DNA of 64,000 nt from an uncultured Ignatzschineria sp. (GCA_945639195.1 CALZEE010000001.1:496001-560000); one strand, 5' to 3'; shown: positions 28,839-38,859, counted from the stretch's first letter. The notes: generated from the letters alone by a model not told the origin. Translations and numbers: made by a program.

Positions 28839-30041
28839 ATGGCGGATTTAGAGAGTTTATTTGCAAAACGAATCCAAGGTTCCCAAAGCTCGATCGTAAG
28901 AGATCTTTTACAATATAGTAAAATGCCGAACATCGTCTCGCTCGCAGGAGGAATTCCGGCGGCAGATATGTTTGATATGGAGGGGATTAACGCTGCTCTG
29001 AATGAAGTCATTACCTCAGGCGAAGTCAACGCATATCAATACAGTACGACTGATGGTGAAACGGTTTTACAAGAAGAAATTGTTAAGCTAATCGCTGATC
29101 GTGATATTAAGGCAACCGTTGATGAGATCGTTGTAACGAGCGGTTCACAACAAGGGCTTGACCTTATTTCACGGACATTCTTAGATGAAGGCGATACGAT
29201 TTTAGTAGAGCGCCCAACCTATCTTGCCGCGATCCAAGGTTTTAAAATGACCGGCGCGAATGTTGAAGATATCGAAGGGGGCGTTGATGGGCTAAATGTT
29301 GATGCTCTTGAAGCGCGTCTTGAAAAAGGTAAAGTAAAAGCGCTCTACATCGTGCCAACATTTGCTAACCCAACAGGTTCAACGATCTCACAAGAGAAGC
29401 GTAAACGTATTTTAGAGTTAGCAGTCAAACATAACTTTGTGATCTTCGAAGATGACCCGTATGGTGAGATTCGTTTCACTGAGTCACTTGCAAAGCCGAT
29501 CTACTCAATGGTGACAACAGAAGAAGAGAAAGAGCACATTGTGTATCTCTCATCATTCTCTAAAGTATTGGTTCCGGGCCTTCGTTTAGGGTTTATTGTG
29601 ACGAGTGAAAAAATCCGTAGCAAGATTGTGCTTTGTAAGCAATCTGTGGATCTTCACACACCTGTATTGTCACAATTGATCGTTTCAAACTACCTTAAAA
29701 GTGGTCGTTTACAACCGCGTATTAAAGAGATCTCAAAAGCGTACGAAGCGCGTTGCCAACTCTTAATTGATTCTTTAAGAAAGCATTTGGGCGATAAAAT
29801 TCGTTTTGCACAACCAACGGGCGGGATGTTCCTTTGGGCAACCTTACCAAAAGGGGTGAGTGCAACAAAATTATTGAAGCATGCAATTGATGCTGAAGTG
29901 GTCTTTGTTCCTGGCGCTGCATTTTATGTTGGTACGCCAGAAGATGAGACGCTTCGACTCTCATTTGCAACGATCTCAGAAGAGACAGCAGATGAAGCTG
30001 GTCGTCGTTTAGCGATCGCACTTGCAAACTATCAAGATTAA
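28839..30041 (+). CDS. PLP-dependent aminotransferase, LysN/2-aminoadipate type
   Basis: Fold-type I aminotransferase, 400 residues, closest in pattern to LysN / MocR-type aminotransferases without the GntR domain. Seen: SLAGGIPAADMFD at the N-terminus, TSGSQQGLDLISRTFLDEGD, PTFANPTGSTIS, DDPYGEIRF, and PLP lysine K242 in SSFSKVLVPGLRLGF. Substrates for this group include 2-aminoadipate, aromatic and branched-chain amino acids, and I cannot choose between them. It is followed by its own terminator. Confidence 0.88.
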   Translation: MADLESLFAKRIQGSQSSIVRDLLQYSKMPNIVSLAGGIPAADMFDMEGINAALNEVITSGEVNAYQYSTTDGETVLQEEIVKLIADRDIKATVDEIVVTSGSQQGLDLISRTFLDEGDTILVERPTYLAAIQGFKMTGANVEDIEGGVDGLNVDALEARLEKGKVKALYIVPTFANPTGSTISQEKRKRILELAVKHNFVIFEDDPYGEIRFTESLAKPIYSMVTTEEEKEHIVYLSSFSKVLVPGLRLGFIVTSEKIRSKIVLCKQSVDLHTPVLSQLIVSNYLKSGRLQPRIKEISKAYEARCQLLIDSLRKHLGDKIRFAQPTGGMFLWATLPKGVSATKLLKHAIDAEVVFVPGAAFYVGTPEDETLRLSFATISEETADEAGRRLAIALANYQD

Positions 30042-30087
30042 TCATCAGAGAATCCTGAATTTAGGGTATTTCTAAAATGATCAAAGT

Positions 30088-30117
30088 AAAAGCCATCTGC
30101 TAACAGATGGCTTTTTT
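30088..30117 (+). terminator. Terminator of the aminotransferase gene
   Basis: A 12-bp stem (AAAAGCCATCTG / CAGATGGCTTTT) with loop CTAA and six T residues. Confidence 0.9.
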
Positions 30118-30176
30118 GCATTCTATTTTTAAGAGAAAAATGGATCTTAATAATGTCAGGATGAAAGGTGTTTTTT

Positions 30177-30190
30177 TTGAGACAAATCAA
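30177..30190 (+). promoter_or_regulatory. FNR-like site upstream of napD
   Basis: TTGAGACAAATCAA, one mismatch from TTGAT-N4-ATCAA. A TAGACT -10 follows at 30212-30217, giving a class II (-41.5) layout. Confidence 0.5.
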
Positions 30191-30270
30191 AATAATATTT
30201 TATTTTAGAAATAGACTCTTCGATGCATGCTATACATGATGTTTATTGTAAGTAAATCAAGGGATAAGTT

Positions 30271-30522
30271 ATGAACTCAGTAGTTAATAAATATAATGTG
30301 TGTGGAGTGCTGATTAGTACGCAGCAAGATCGGATGAATGATCTTTTATTTGTTCTTAGAGGTATTGAGGCTTGTGAAATTCATGAGCGCAATGATTATC
30401 AAGTTGCAGCTACCATTGAAGATCATCTTGATGAGAGTGCTTATGACATTATTGAGAAAATTAAAGAACACGATATGATTCTTAGCATAACGCTTGTGAA
30501 TCATTTTTTTGAAGAAATATAG
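30271..30522 (+). CDS. napD: Periplasmic nitrate reductase assembly chaperone NapD
   Basis: Small cytosolic chaperone that binds the Tat signal of NapA and holds back its export until the cofactor is in. 83 residues, the normal length. The pattern of NapD is visible: NVCGVLISTQQDRMNDLLFVLRGIEACEIHERNDYQVAATIE, a ferredoxin-like fold. AAGGGA precedes the ATG. It is first in the nap group, with no napF, and is separated from napA by 368 bases. Confidence 0.88.
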   Translation: MNSVVNKYNVCGVLISTQQDRMNDLLFVLRGIEACEIHERNDYQVAATIEDHLDESAYDIIEKIKEHDMILSITLVNHFFEEI

Positions 30523-30890
30523 TGAGATTTTAGTTGAGGTAAAGTCTCAAAAAATTTTCTTTAACAGCTCAGGTTGTATTTTTGGGTAATGATTTTTTTG
30601 TGCAATTTAATTTACATTAAAGGGCTGATATCTACGTAAATAGGGATGCTGTTGAGGAAATGTGCCGATAGTAAGAGAATAGATGCATTACTTCCACTAA
30701 CTTTTAATGATGAATTATAAGGTGCCTGAAAGTGATCCAATAGGTTTTTAAGTGAATAAATGTATTTTTATGTAAAATATGTTAAATATCAATAGCTTGA
30801 ATTAATAATTTGATAATTGTCAATAGTTCTTTTGGATTAGTAGGCTACTCTCTTGTTATCAGTAGCTAAACATTGCATGGAGAATCTATC
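30523..30890. other. Long gap between napD and napA
   Basis: 368 bases with no ORF of note, AT-rich. It contains an FNR-like site at 30810-30823, so napA probably has its own promoter. I see no terminator after napD. Confidence 0.6.
30810..30823 (+). promoter_or_regulatory. FNR-like site upstream of napA
   Basis: TTGATAATTGTCAA, one mismatch from the FNR consensus. A class II start would fall near 30858, about 33 bases before the napA ATG. Weak -10 candidates are at 30841-30851. Confidence 0.5.
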
Positions 30891-33380
30891 ATGGCATTAT
30901 CTCGACGTCACTTTATGAAAATTTTAGCAGCAAGCGGTACTATTAGTGCCTTACATGGCTTGCCTTTTACAACATTTGCGCAACAAACAAGGAATGATGG
31001 TATTCGCTGGGATAAGGGGGTTTGTCGTTTTTGCGGCACTGGATGCGGTGTTTTAGTTGGAACTAAAAACAATCGTGTTGTCGCAACACAAGGGGATCCT
31101 GATGCACCTGTTAATAAGGGATTAAACTGTATTAAAGGTTATTTTCTTTCTAAAATTATGTATGGGAAAGATAGGCTTAATAATCCGCTATTGCGAATGA
31201 AAAATGGGCAATATGATAAAAGTGGAGAGTTTACAGAGATCACTTGGGATCAAGCTTATAAGTTAATGGCAGAGAAGTATCGTAAGGCTTATCAGGATAA
31301 AGAAAAGGGGCCTGATAATGTGGCGATGTTTGGTTCTGGGCAATGGACTATTTTTGAGGGTTATGCAGCTGCGAAGCTCCACAAGGCAGGATTACGCTCT
31401 AATAATATAGATCCCAATGCCCGGCATTGTATGGCATCTGCTGTTGTAGGATTTATGCGAACCTTTGGAATGGATGAGCCAATGGGGTGTTATAACGACA
31501 TCGAATATGCGGATGCCTTTGTCCTTTGGGGGTCAAATATGGCAGAAATGCATCCTATTTTATGGTCTCGAATTACTAATCGACGACTATCCCACAAAGG
31601 CTGTGAAGTGCATGTACTTTCAACATTCACGCATCGATCATTTGAGTTGTCAGATAATGGAATGATTTTTACACCGCAGTCGGATTTAGCAATTTTGAAC
31701 TATATTGCGAATTATATTATTCAAAGCGGCGCATATGATCAGGCATTTATTGAAAAGCATACTAATTTTAAACGAGGAGCGACAGATATTGGTTATGGAT
31801 TACGTCCGGAGCATCCTCTGCAACAACAGGCTAAAAATCCTGATTCTGGCGCAGCTACGCCTATATCTTTCGAGGAGTTTGCGGAATTTGTTTCCGAATA
31901 CACATTGGATAAAACCTATGAATTATCGGGGGTTCCTAAAGATCAATTAGAGCGATTAGCAAAGCTATATGCAGATCCAACGAAAAAGATCGTGTCATTT
32001 TGGACGATGGGCTTTAATCAACATACGCGAGGTACCTGGGCAAATAATCTTATTTATAATATCCATCTTTTAACAGGGAAGATCTCTCAGCCGGGCTGTG
32101 GACCTTTTTCATTAACAGGACAACCTTCTGCATGTGGTACCGCTAGGGAAGTCGGTGTTTTCGCACATAGGTTGCCGGCAGATATGGTCGTTACCAACCC
32201 TGAGCATAGACAGTTTGCGGAACATATCTGGAAATTGCCTGAAGGAACAGTGAATCCGAAAGTAGGGTTGCATGCTGTTGCTCAGAGCCGAGCTCTGAAA
32301 GATGGGAAATTGCAGGTTTATTGGGCAATGTGTACTAATAATATTCAAGCAGGCCCTAATCTTAATGAAGAAACTTACCCCGGTTGGAGGAATCCTGATG
32401 CATTTGTCATCGTGTCAGATCCTTATCCGACTGTTTCTGCATTGTCTGCGGATTTAATTTTACCTGCCGCAATGTGGGTTGAGAAAGAAGGCGCTTATGG
32501 TAATGCTGAGCGAAGAACACAATTTTGGCGTCAGCAAGTCTTACCCTATGGCAATGCCCGATCAGATCTGCAACAACTTGTGGAGTTTTCTCAGTATTTG
32601 AAAGTAGAAGATATTTGGCCAGAATCATTGATTGAGAAAGATCCTTCTGTTCGAGGAAAAACACTCTACGATATTATTTATCGAAATGGAAATGTTGATA
32701 ATTATCCTCTTTCCGATAAGCAGGCTGGATTTGATAATACTGAGTCAGACATATTTGGGTTTTATCTACAAAAAGGTCTATTTGAAGAATATGCCGCTTT
32801 TGGGCGAGGCCATGCACATGACCTGGCTGAGTTTGATCTTTATCATAAGTCAAGAGGGTTACGTTGGCCGGTTGTGGATGGTAAAGAGACTTTATGGCGT
32901 TATCGCGAAGGATATGACCCTTATGTGAAAGCCGGAGAAGGGGTGAGCTTCTATGGTCATAAAGATGGGCGAGCGGTAATTTTTGCTTTACCATTTGAGC
33001 CTGCGGCAGAAGAACCGGATGCTGAATATCCCTTCTGGTTCTGTACAGGAAGGGTACTAGAGCATTGGCATACGGGGAGTATGACAAGACGAGTGCCGGA
33101 GCTCCATAAGGCAGTTCCTGTTGCACAACTGTTTATAAGTGCCAATGATGCCAAAAAGCTTGGTTTACGTCGGGGGGAAAAGGCAAAAGTAACATCTCGT
33201 CGAGGATCGATTATTACTACCGTTGAGACGAAAGGGCGTAATACACCGCCAGATGGGTTAGTTTTCATTCCATTCTTTGATGAAGCAAGATTGGTTAATA
33301 AACTAACACTTGATGCAACCTGTCCTTTGTCAAAAGAGACGGATTATAAGAAGTGTGCGGTAAAAATTGAGCGGGCTTAA
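30891..33380 (+). CDS. napA: Periplasmic nitrate reductase catalytic subunit NapA
   Basis: Molybdenum (bis-MGD) enzyme reducing nitrate to nitrite in the periplasm. 829 residues from the ATG at 30891, which has GGAGA upstream and begins the Tat signal ([11 protein letters not shown]); an ATG 18 bases earlier is less likely. The 4Fe-4S ligands are C45, C48, C52 and C80. The molybdenum cysteine lies in [13 protein letters not shown]. Electrons come from NapB. It begins the napAGHBC run with short gaps. Confidence 0.98.
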   Translation: MALSRRHFMKILAASGTISALHGLPFTTFAQQTRNDGIRWDKGVCRFCGTGCGVLVGTKNNRVVATQGDPDAPVNKGLNCIKGYFLSKIMYGKDRLNNPLLRMKNGQYDKSGEFTEITWDQAYKLMAEKYRKAYQDKEKGPDNVAMFGSGQWTIFEGYAAAKLHKAGLRSNNIDPNARHCMASAVVGFMRTFGMDEPMGCYNDIEYADAFVLWGSNMAEMHPILWSRITNRRLSHKGCEVHVLSTFTHRSFELSDNGMIFTPQSDLAILNYIANYIIQSGAYDQAFIEKHTNFKRGATDIGYGLRPEHPLQQQAKNPDSGAATPISFEEFAEFVSEYTLDKTYELSGVPKDQLERLAKLYADPTKKIVSFWTMGFNQHTRGTWANNLIYNIHLLTGKISQPGCGPFSLTGQPSACGTAREVGVFAHRLPADMVVTNPEHRQFAEHIWKLPEGTVNPKVGLHAVAQSRALKDGKLQVYWAMCTNNIQAGPNLNEETYPGWRNPDAFVIVSDPYPTVSALSADLILPAAMWVEKEGAYGNAERRTQFWRQQVLPYGNARSDLQQLVEFSQYLKVEDIWPESLIEKDPSVRGKTLYDIIYRNGNVDNYPLSDKQAGFDNTESDIFGFYLQKGLFEEYAAFGRGHAHDLAEFDLYHKSRGLRWPVVDGKETLWRYREGYDPYVKAGEGVSFYGHKDGRAVIFALPFEPAAEEPDAEYPFWFCTGRVLEHWHTGSMTRRVPELHKAVPVAQLFISANDAKKLGLRRGEKAKVTSRRGSIITTVETKGRNTPPDGLVFIPFFDEARLVNKLTLDATCPLSKETDYKKCAVKIERA

Positions 33381-33385
33381 GAGCT

Positions 33386-34132
33386 ATGAAAAATCGACGA
33401 GCATTTTTAGCTGCAACGGTCAAGATAGGGGGGGGCATCTGCTTAGGTGCTTTACCGCTCTCTATGCTTGCGACGCAGAGTAAAGCTAGTAATCAAAATA
33501 TCCTTAGGCCTCCTGGCGCTATTTCTGATGCATTATTTTTGAGTGCTTGTACTCGCTGTGGTTTGTGTGTTAGGGCATGCCCTTATGATACGTTAATATT
33601 ATCGCAAATGAGCAGGCCTGCTTTAGGAACTCCTTATTACATCCCAAGAGAGATACCATGCGAAATGTGTGAGGACTTGCCTTGCATCAAGGCTTGTCCA
33701 ACGGGCGCTTTAGATCCCTCGATTACAGATGCTGAAATGATTAATATGGGGACGGCTGTTTTAGTGGATGAGGAAAACTGCTTAGCCTTTTTAGACTTGC
33801 GTTGTGAAGTCTGTTATCGCGTATGCCCTGTTATTGATAAAGCTATCACGCTTGAATTACAGGAAAATACCAGAACAGGAGCTCATGCTAATTTTACTCC
33901 TGTTGTTCATGCTGAGTTTTGTACGGGGTGTGGATTATGTGAGAAAAAATGTGTTTTAGAGCATGCCTCAGCCATAAAAGTATTGCCAACAACGATAGCG
34001 AGAACAAAATTGCCGGAGCATTACCGTAAAGGGTGGGAAGAGAAAGAGAAGAATCATGGAGAATCGTTAGTTGAGGATGAGGTAAAACTACCTTTTCACG
34101 ATATTAATCATTTAAAGGAATTTGAGCCATGA
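33386..34132 (+). CDS. napG: Ferredoxin-type protein NapG
   Basis: Periplasmic iron-sulfur protein that with NapH passes quinol electrons to the nitrate reductase. 248 residues, with a Tat-like N-terminus (KNRRAFLAATVKIGGG) and four 4Fe-4S cysteine sets: CTRCGLCVRACP, CEMCEDLPCIKACP, CEVCYRVCP and CTGCGLCEKKC. It starts five bases after napA and its last four bases overlap napH (ATGA). Confidence 0.95.
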   Translation: MKNRRAFLAATVKIGGGICLGALPLSMLATQSKASNQNILRPPGAISDALFLSACTRCGLCVRACPYDTLILSQMSRPALGTPYYIPREIPCEMCEDLPCIKACPTGALDPSITDAEMINMGTAVLVDEENCLAFLDLRCEVCYRVCPVIDKAITLELQENTRTGAHANFTPVVHAEFCTGCGLCEKKCVLEHASAIKVLPTTIARTKLPEHYRKGWEEKEKNHGESLVEDEVKLPFHDINHLKEFEP

Positions 34133-35181
34133 AAAAAATGATTAAACCAAAATATAGTACGCTCTACTTCGAGGAAGCTGTAGAGACAAATGGGTGGTGG
34201 CGTTCACATCGCTTTTTAATTTTAAGACGCTTTATTCAAATCTCAATGCTGTTTCTATTTGCGATTCCCTTGGTCGGAGTGAATAGTAATATTTTGGACA
34301 ATAAGACAGGGAAAACTCCCACTTTAAGTGTTTCTGCTTTAGAAAGATTACAGCATGAAGACGGAGTTAGAAATAATGAGACGTGGATATTAAAAGGGAG
34401 TATCGCTAATAGTGAATTACTTTCTACGATCCCTTTGGGAGATCCCTTTGTATTTTTGCAATCTTTAGTTGCCGGTAATTTATACACTGTAACGGGCTTG
34501 ATTGGAGTTGGATTAGTGACTCTATTTTATTTTCTAATGGGGGGGCGGTTATATTGTTCATTTGTTTGCCCTATTAATATTGTTACTGACCTTTCCGCTT
34601 GGATTAGGCGACAATTAAGGGTTAATAATCAATTATCACTCTCTAAAAAAGCACGTTTTTATATTTTAGGGGCAACGATTGTTATCTCAGCCTTGTTTCA
34701 TGTTATTGCGTGGGAGTTAGTGAATCCTATCACAGGGATATTTAGAGTGCTGGTCTTTGGTGGTTTTGCTATCACGAATACGGCCGTTGTTTTTGTCATT
34801 ATTATATTTGTGTTAGATATTATTGGGGCATCTAATCTCTGGTGTGGTCATCTTTGTCCTGTTGGCGCTTTTTACAGTGTATTAGGACGAAAGTCGATTT
34901 TACATATTAGCGCTCCCAAAATAGCAGAATGTGATGATTGTATGGATTGTTATAAAGCGTGCCCTGAAGCGCATGTATTAAAACCTTTGATTCAAAACAA
35001 AACACTGTTTATTGAGCAATCTATTATTCCTGCTGTTGGTTTTAGTGATTGTACTCGCTGTGGACGATGTATCGATGTTTGTCCTGAAAGAGTCTTTAGT
35101 TATGGGATTTCCAGTAAAGATCGTCGGATTAAATCAAATCAACCTATTACCCCAACAAGTTTAAAACTAAAAGAGAGTTAA
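34129..35181 (+). CDS. napH: Quinol dehydrogenase membrane component NapH
   Basis: Inner-membrane ferredoxin-type protein, partner of NapG. 350 residues against 287 in E. coli; much of the excess is a periplasmic loop after the first helix (about residues 47-110). About four or five helices are visible, the polyferredoxin CxxxCP motifs CSFVCPINIV and CGHLCPVGAFY, then two cytosolic clusters CDDCMDCYKACP and CTRCGRCIDVCP. The long first loop also occurs in some NosR/NapH-type proteins, so the family position is slightly unusual. Confidence 0.93.
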   Translation: MKKMIKPKYSTLYFEEAVETNGWWRSHRFLILRRFIQISMLFLFAIPLVGVNSNILDNKTGKTPTLSVSALERLQHEDGVRNNETWILKGSIANSELLSTIPLGDPFVFLQSLVAGNLYTVTGLIGVGLVTLFYFLMGGRLYCSFVCPINIVTDLSAWIRRQLRVNNQLSLSKKARFYILGATIVISALFHVIAWELVNPITGIFRVLVFGGFAITNTAVVFVIIIFVLDIIGASNLWCGHLCPVGAFYSVLGRKSILHISAPKIAECDDCMDCYKACPEAHVLKPLIQNKTLFIEQSIIPAVGFSDCTRCGRCIDVCPERVFSYGISSKDRRIKSNQPITPTSLKLKES

Positions 35182-35183
35182 TT

Positions 35184-35615
35184 ATGAAAATAAAAGCCAT
35201 TATTTTTATTTTATCGATAGGGCTATTCCTTGGTGTGACTGCTGCTAATGATTTTCAAGGGCTGCGAGGAGAAACTGCAATTGATGAGAATAACACCCAA
35301 GTTGAAACGTACCAGATGCAAGAAGGGGTTGTGCTTCGTAAAAATTATCGCCAGCAGCCACCTTTAATTCCTCATAAAATTGAAAAATATCAGATTAATC
35401 TTAAAGCGAATCAATGCTTACGATGCCATAGCTGGCAGTACAGTAGTGATTTCAAGACTGTTGCCGCACCAGAAAGTCATTTTATCGATGCACAGACAGG
35501 AGAGAAGACAGATCATGTTTCAGCAGGGAGATGGTTTTGTACTCAATGTCATGTTCCACAGTCGAATGCGCCTGAGTTAATAGATAATATATTTAGTGCA
35601 TTTGATAAAGAGTAA
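35184..35615 (+). CDS. napB: Di-heme cytochrome c NapB
   Basis: Periplasmic di-heme electron-transfer subunit that reduces NapA. 143 residues, signal peptide ending near VTAAND, and two heme motifs CLRCH (78-82) and CTQCH (119-123), with histidines upstream for axial ligation. It starts two bases after napH and is followed ten bases later by napC. Confidence 0.95.
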   Translation: MKIKAIIFILSIGLFLGVTAANDFQGLRGETAIDENNTQVETYQMQEGVVLRKNYRQQPPLIPHKIEKYQINLKANQCLRCHSWQYSSDFKTVAAPESHFIDAQTGEKTDHVSAGRWFCTQCHVPQSNAPELIDNIFSAFDKE

Positions 35616-35625
35616 GGAGGATCTT

Positions 35626-36234
35626 ATGGTAAAGCTTATTAAACGTATTTGGTCTTGGTTTTGGTCTCCTTCTGGGCGTTGGTCTTTGGGGACATTGTTA
35701 ATTGTTGGTGGAATTATAGGTGCAACAACGATGTTCACTGCTCACAAAACATTAGAGTGGACTAATAGCGAGGGATTTTGTACTAGTTGTCACACTATGA
35801 AGTACAACCTTACCGAATATACAGGTACTATCCATGATGTTAGTAAGACTGGGGTTCGAGCAACTTGTTCGCAGTGTCATGTTCCTGAACAGGGACTTTC
35901 TTTGATTGTTAGAAAGATGCAAGCAGCAAATGATGTTTATCAGCAGTTTATTGGGAAAACAATTGATACGCCTGAAAAATTTGAAGAACGCAGAGGTCTT
36001 TTAGCTATGCGAGAATGGACTCGGATGAAAGAGAGTGATTCAGCCGGGTGTCGAAGTTGTCATACCGAGATGAATATGGATTTATCAGAGCAAAATTCTC
36101 GTGCCAATATTGGGCATACGTTAGCAAAAGAGCGTCAGCAAACATGTATTGATTGTCACAAGGGAATCGCTCATGAATTACCAGAGAATTGGATGGAGCT
36201 CGAGGAAGTTTTAAATGCAAAATTTGCTCATTAA
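35626..36234 (+). CDS. napC: Tetra-heme cytochrome c quinol dehydrogenase NapC
   Basis: Membrane-anchored NapC/NirT-family cytochrome that oxidises quinol and passes electrons to NapB. 202 residues from the ATG at 35626, chosen for the perfect AAGGAGG ahead of it. One N-terminal helix (about 20-38) and four heme motifs: CTSCH (52-56), CSQCH (81-85), CRSCH (142-146) and CIDCH (174-178). Last gene of the nap operon, followed by a terminator. Confidence 0.97.
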   Translation: MVKLIKRIWSWFWSPSGRWSLGTLLIVGGIIGATTMFTAHKTLEWTNSEGFCTSCHTMKYNLTEYTGTIHDVSKTGVRATCSQCHVPEQGLSLIVRKMQAANDVYQQFIGKTIDTPEKFEERRGLLAMREWTRMKESDSAGCRSCHTEMNMDLSEQNSRANIGHTLAKERQQTCIDCHKGIAHELPENWMELEEVLNAKFAH

Positions 36235-36257
36235 TAACGTTGAAAATCTTTAAATGC

Positions 36258-36292
36258 CAAAACGCCCGTTTTAGATTTAGCGGGCGTTTTTT
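36258..36292. terminator. Terminator between napC and ubiV
   Basis: Stem AAAACGCCCG / CGGGCGTTTT with a 12-base loop and TTT. It ends nap and may serve ubiV on the other strand. Confidence 0.85.
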
Positions 36293-36310
36293 GTATGAAA
36301 GAATTGATCT

Positions 36311-37201
36311 TTATTCAGCATACGCTATTTGACGCTCTTTCCCGGCATTTCCTAGCCAATATCCATCACATTCATCAAACGTGAGAGCATATTGCATCGT
36401 AGGATTTGTCAGCGCCTCACGGTAGCGGTCAATCATGGGGAAGATATCTTCACTTAAAGGGGAGAGACGCACTATATCAACGAGCCCTTGCATCTTATGG
36501 CACTCATTGATGAGGTTATTGCAAAGACCGCTCTGCATCTGGATGCCATTCATGGTAAAGATGCGTTCCTGATCTTGGGAGATGACTGCTTTACCGCAAG
36601 AATCTTCCAGGCAGATCACTTCGCAATTGGCTTTTTCTCTGCCGACGCTGCGTGCAGTAAAGCATCTCGCAGAATAAGAGAGCGGCAGATAGCCGTAAGC
36701 AAGAATCTCTTTCTCAAATTTTGGCCAAATGCCGGAAGGCTCGGCAGATTCCTTGATCTCTTGAATCCATGATTGCGAGAGCTCCACAGGAAAGTACCAA
36801 CGCTTCATGCCGTTACGAAGCATAATCGCAAGGGATTCAGCATTGTAGAGATTGAGCGAATAGCCGGCGGTAAAGGGGAGATGATTCTCATAACAGAGAT
36901 TCACCGCAGCCATATCATTGGCTTCTATACTAAATAACCCATTATTGACGGCATTTTTAACATCTTGGAGCTTTGAGGGGCTATCCACGAGCGCAAGAGA
37001 CGTTAGCACCACCTCTTTTCCGTGCGCTTCGAGCATTTTACCAATCTCCAGCCACTCTTCTAAGCGGAGCTCTTTACGCTTGGCGCAAACCGCTTCACCG
37101 AGATAGATGATATCGGCATCTGAATGTTTGGCGCGATCATAGAAGTCATGAATACGACTATTTTCCCAACAATAGAGCAGTGGACCGAGCGATATTTTCA
37201 T
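36311..37201 (-). CDS. ubiV: Oxygen-independent ubiquinone hydroxylation protein UbiV
   Basis: U32-family iron-sulfur protein (formerly YhbV) that with UbiU hydroxylates ubiquinone precursors without oxygen. 296 residues. Cysteines that fit the family's 4Fe-4S ligands are in CFTARSVGREKANCEVICLE. The start MKISLGPLLYCWE is typical. It lies 69 bases after ubiU on the same strand. Confidence 0.92.
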   Translation of the reverse strand: MKISLGPLLYCWENSRIHDFYDRAKHSDADIIYLGEAVCAKRKELRLEEWLEIGKMLEAHGKEVVLTSLALVDSPSKLQDVKNAVNNGLFSIEANDMAAVNLCYENHLPFTAGYSLNLYNAESLAIMLRNGMKRWYFPVELSQSWIQEIKESAEPSGIWPKFEKEILAYGYLPLSYSARCFTARSVGREKANCEVICLEDSCGKAVISQDQERIFTMNGIQMQSGLCNNLINECHKMQGLVDIVRLSPLSEDIFPMIDRYREALTNPTMQYALTFDECDGYWLGNAGKERQIAYAE

Positions 37202-37270
37202 AGAGACTTCCTTCAGAAGAGGGTTGAGGCGGATAATATAAAAAGGGTATTAATCTTGAATAGTACGGCT

Positions 37271-38269
37271 TTAGAGCCATTTGCGATTATAAGCGCCGAG
37301 CGTCGTTTGACGACCTTCAGAAATCTCGTTAAGGGCTTGCTCCCATTCGGCTTTAACTTGGAATTTCTCTGGGTTTTGCTGATAGTAATCAATCGCCTCA
37401 CGCCATGTTTTAGTGACTTTTGATACATATGCCGGACTTCTTTGGCGACCTTCGATTTTGACCGAAGCGATCCCCATCTTAAAGAAATCGGGAATCAGTG
37501 CGATCGTATTGAGGCTCGTCGGCTCTTCCATGGTATGCGCAAGCGTGCCATCGACGTGATAACGGCCTTTGCAGAGCGTTGGATAGCCGGCATTTTCGGT
37601 TTGATTAAAGCGATCAATCAAGACATCGTTAAGGCGCGTCTCTTTACCGCCATTAGGGAGTTCAGACCATTCAACAAATTCCGCAGGTGAGCAAGCGCCG
37701 GCAGTATTGGGGGATTTCCCCGTTACATAAGATGAGAGATAACAGCGACCCTCCGCCATAATGCAGAGCCCTCCAAAGGCAAAGACTTCAAGTGGCACAG
37801 GAGAGATTGCCGCAAGGGATTTAACCTGATGAATCGGCAGAACCCTTGGGATCACGACGCGATCAACGTTAAATTCCCGATGATAAAATTTAATCGACTC
37901 AAGACTTGTAGAAGAGGCTTGTACAGAGAGATGCACTTCCATTTCGGGGTGTTTCGTGGCGACATATTCAAGGTTGGCGATATCAGAGAGAATCAACACA
38001 TCGACGCCTTCGCCGGCCGCCCGATCGATGGCTTCCTTCCATACATGCTGTTTGGCAGGATTGGCGAAAGTATTAATCGCAACATGAAGCTTGCGCCCAA
38101 AGTTACGGGTGACTTTTACCGCTTCTTGCAGCCGTTTCTCCGTAAAATTCAATCCTGGGAAATGTCGGGCATTGGTCTCATCTTTCAGGCCGATATAAGC
38201 CGCATCAGCACCATACTCAAAAGCAGATTTTAAGGCAGGTAAGTTACCTGCGGGGCATAAAAGTTCCAT
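37271..38269 (-). CDS. ubiU: Oxygen-independent ubiquinone hydroxylation protein UbiU
   Basis: U32 peptidase-family protein (formerly YhbU), partner of UbiV. 332 residues beginning MELLCPAGNLPALKSAFEYGADAAYIGL, with the U32 signature EVFAFGGLCIMAEGRCYLSSYVTGKSPNTAGAC, whose cysteines bind a 4Fe-4S cluster. First gene of the ubiU-ubiV pair, divergent from ubiT. Confidence 0.94.
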   Translation of the reverse strand: MELLCPAGNLPALKSAFEYGADAAYIGLKDETNARHFPGLNFTEKRLQEAVKVTRNFGRKLHVAINTFANPAKQHVWKEAIDRAAGEGVDVLILSDIANLEYVATKHPEMEVHLSVQASSTSLESIKFYHREFNVDRVVIPRVLPIHQVKSLAAISPVPLEVFAFGGLCIMAEGRCYLSSYVTGKSPNTAGACSPAEFVEWSELPNGGKETRLNDVLIDRFNQTENAGYPTLCKGRYHVDGTLAHTMEEPTSLNTIALIPDFFKMGIASVKIEGRQRSPAYVSKVTKTWREAIDYYQQNPEKFQVKAEWEQALNEISEGRQTTLGAYNRKWL

Positions 38270-38282
38270 AACGTCCTATTGG

Positions 38283-38296
38283 GTGATTAAGATCAA
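38283..38296 (+). promoter_or_regulatory. FNR-like site between ubiU and ubiT
   Basis: GTGATTAAGATCAA, one mismatch from TTGAT-N4-ATCAA. The distance suits a class II promoter for ubiT (start near 38331). It is too close to the ubiU ATG for the same role there. Confidence 0.45.
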
Positions 38297-38360
38297 GGTG
38301 CTTATAAGATAGATTGTTTAGAGTAGAGGGACTTTGATACCAATCAATAATGAGGATACT

Positions 38361-38837
38361 ATGCAAATCTCCGATAAAATCAGCCGTAAAATTCCCGATT
38401 TAGTACCTTCTATTTGTAAATACCACCTTAAGTTAATGCCTAACTGGTTGAAGGTTAAAATCATTGGGCAAGCGTTGAATCACTTTTTTCAGGAATCAAT
38501 AGAAGAAGGAGATTTGGATTTTTTAGAGGGGAAAACCTTTAAAATCAATGTGGAAGATCTTGATTATGCGGTGACAATCACCCTTAAAGAAGGAAAACTT
38601 AAAGTATTAGATAACTACGTGCCGGCAGATGCTGCGCTGAAATCGACGTTTAACCCGCTGATTCTTATGATCTCTCGTCGGGAAGATCCAGACACACTGT
38701 TTTTTAATCGGACACTCGCATTAGAAGGTAATACTGCCCTTGGGTTAGAGATTAAAAACTGGCTCGATAGTTTAGATCTTGATCTCTTACCAAAAGCAAT
38801 GCAATCAACGTTACAGCGTTATAGTCAGATGATTTAA
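38361..38837 (+). CDS. ubiT: Ubiquinone biosynthesis accessory factor UbiT (SCP2 domain)
   Basis: SCP2-type lipid-binding protein (formerly YhbT) that carries hydrophobic ubiquinone intermediates in the oxygen-independent pathway, in place of UbiJ. 158 residues from the ATG at 38361, which has TGAGGA upstream. The SCP2 core runs from INVEDLDYAVTITLKEGKLKV to LALEGNTALGLEIKNWLDSLD. Divergent from ubiUV. Confidence 0.92.
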   Translation: MQISDKISRKIPDLVPSICKYHLKLMPNWLKVKIIGQALNHFFQESIEEGDLDFLEGKTFKINVEDLDYAVTITLKEGKLKVLDNYVPADAALKSTFNPLILMISRREDPDTLFFNRTLALEGNTALGLEIKNWLDSLDLDLLPKAMQSTLQRYSQMI

Positions 38838-38859
38838 TCTTGAGAATCTCGAATTAAAT

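Noticed and set aside
28623..30633. 14-base identical sequence AAGGGCTGATATCT at 28623 and 30620
   Set aside because: Several 14-base matches are expected by chance in a window of this size, and the flanks do not align.
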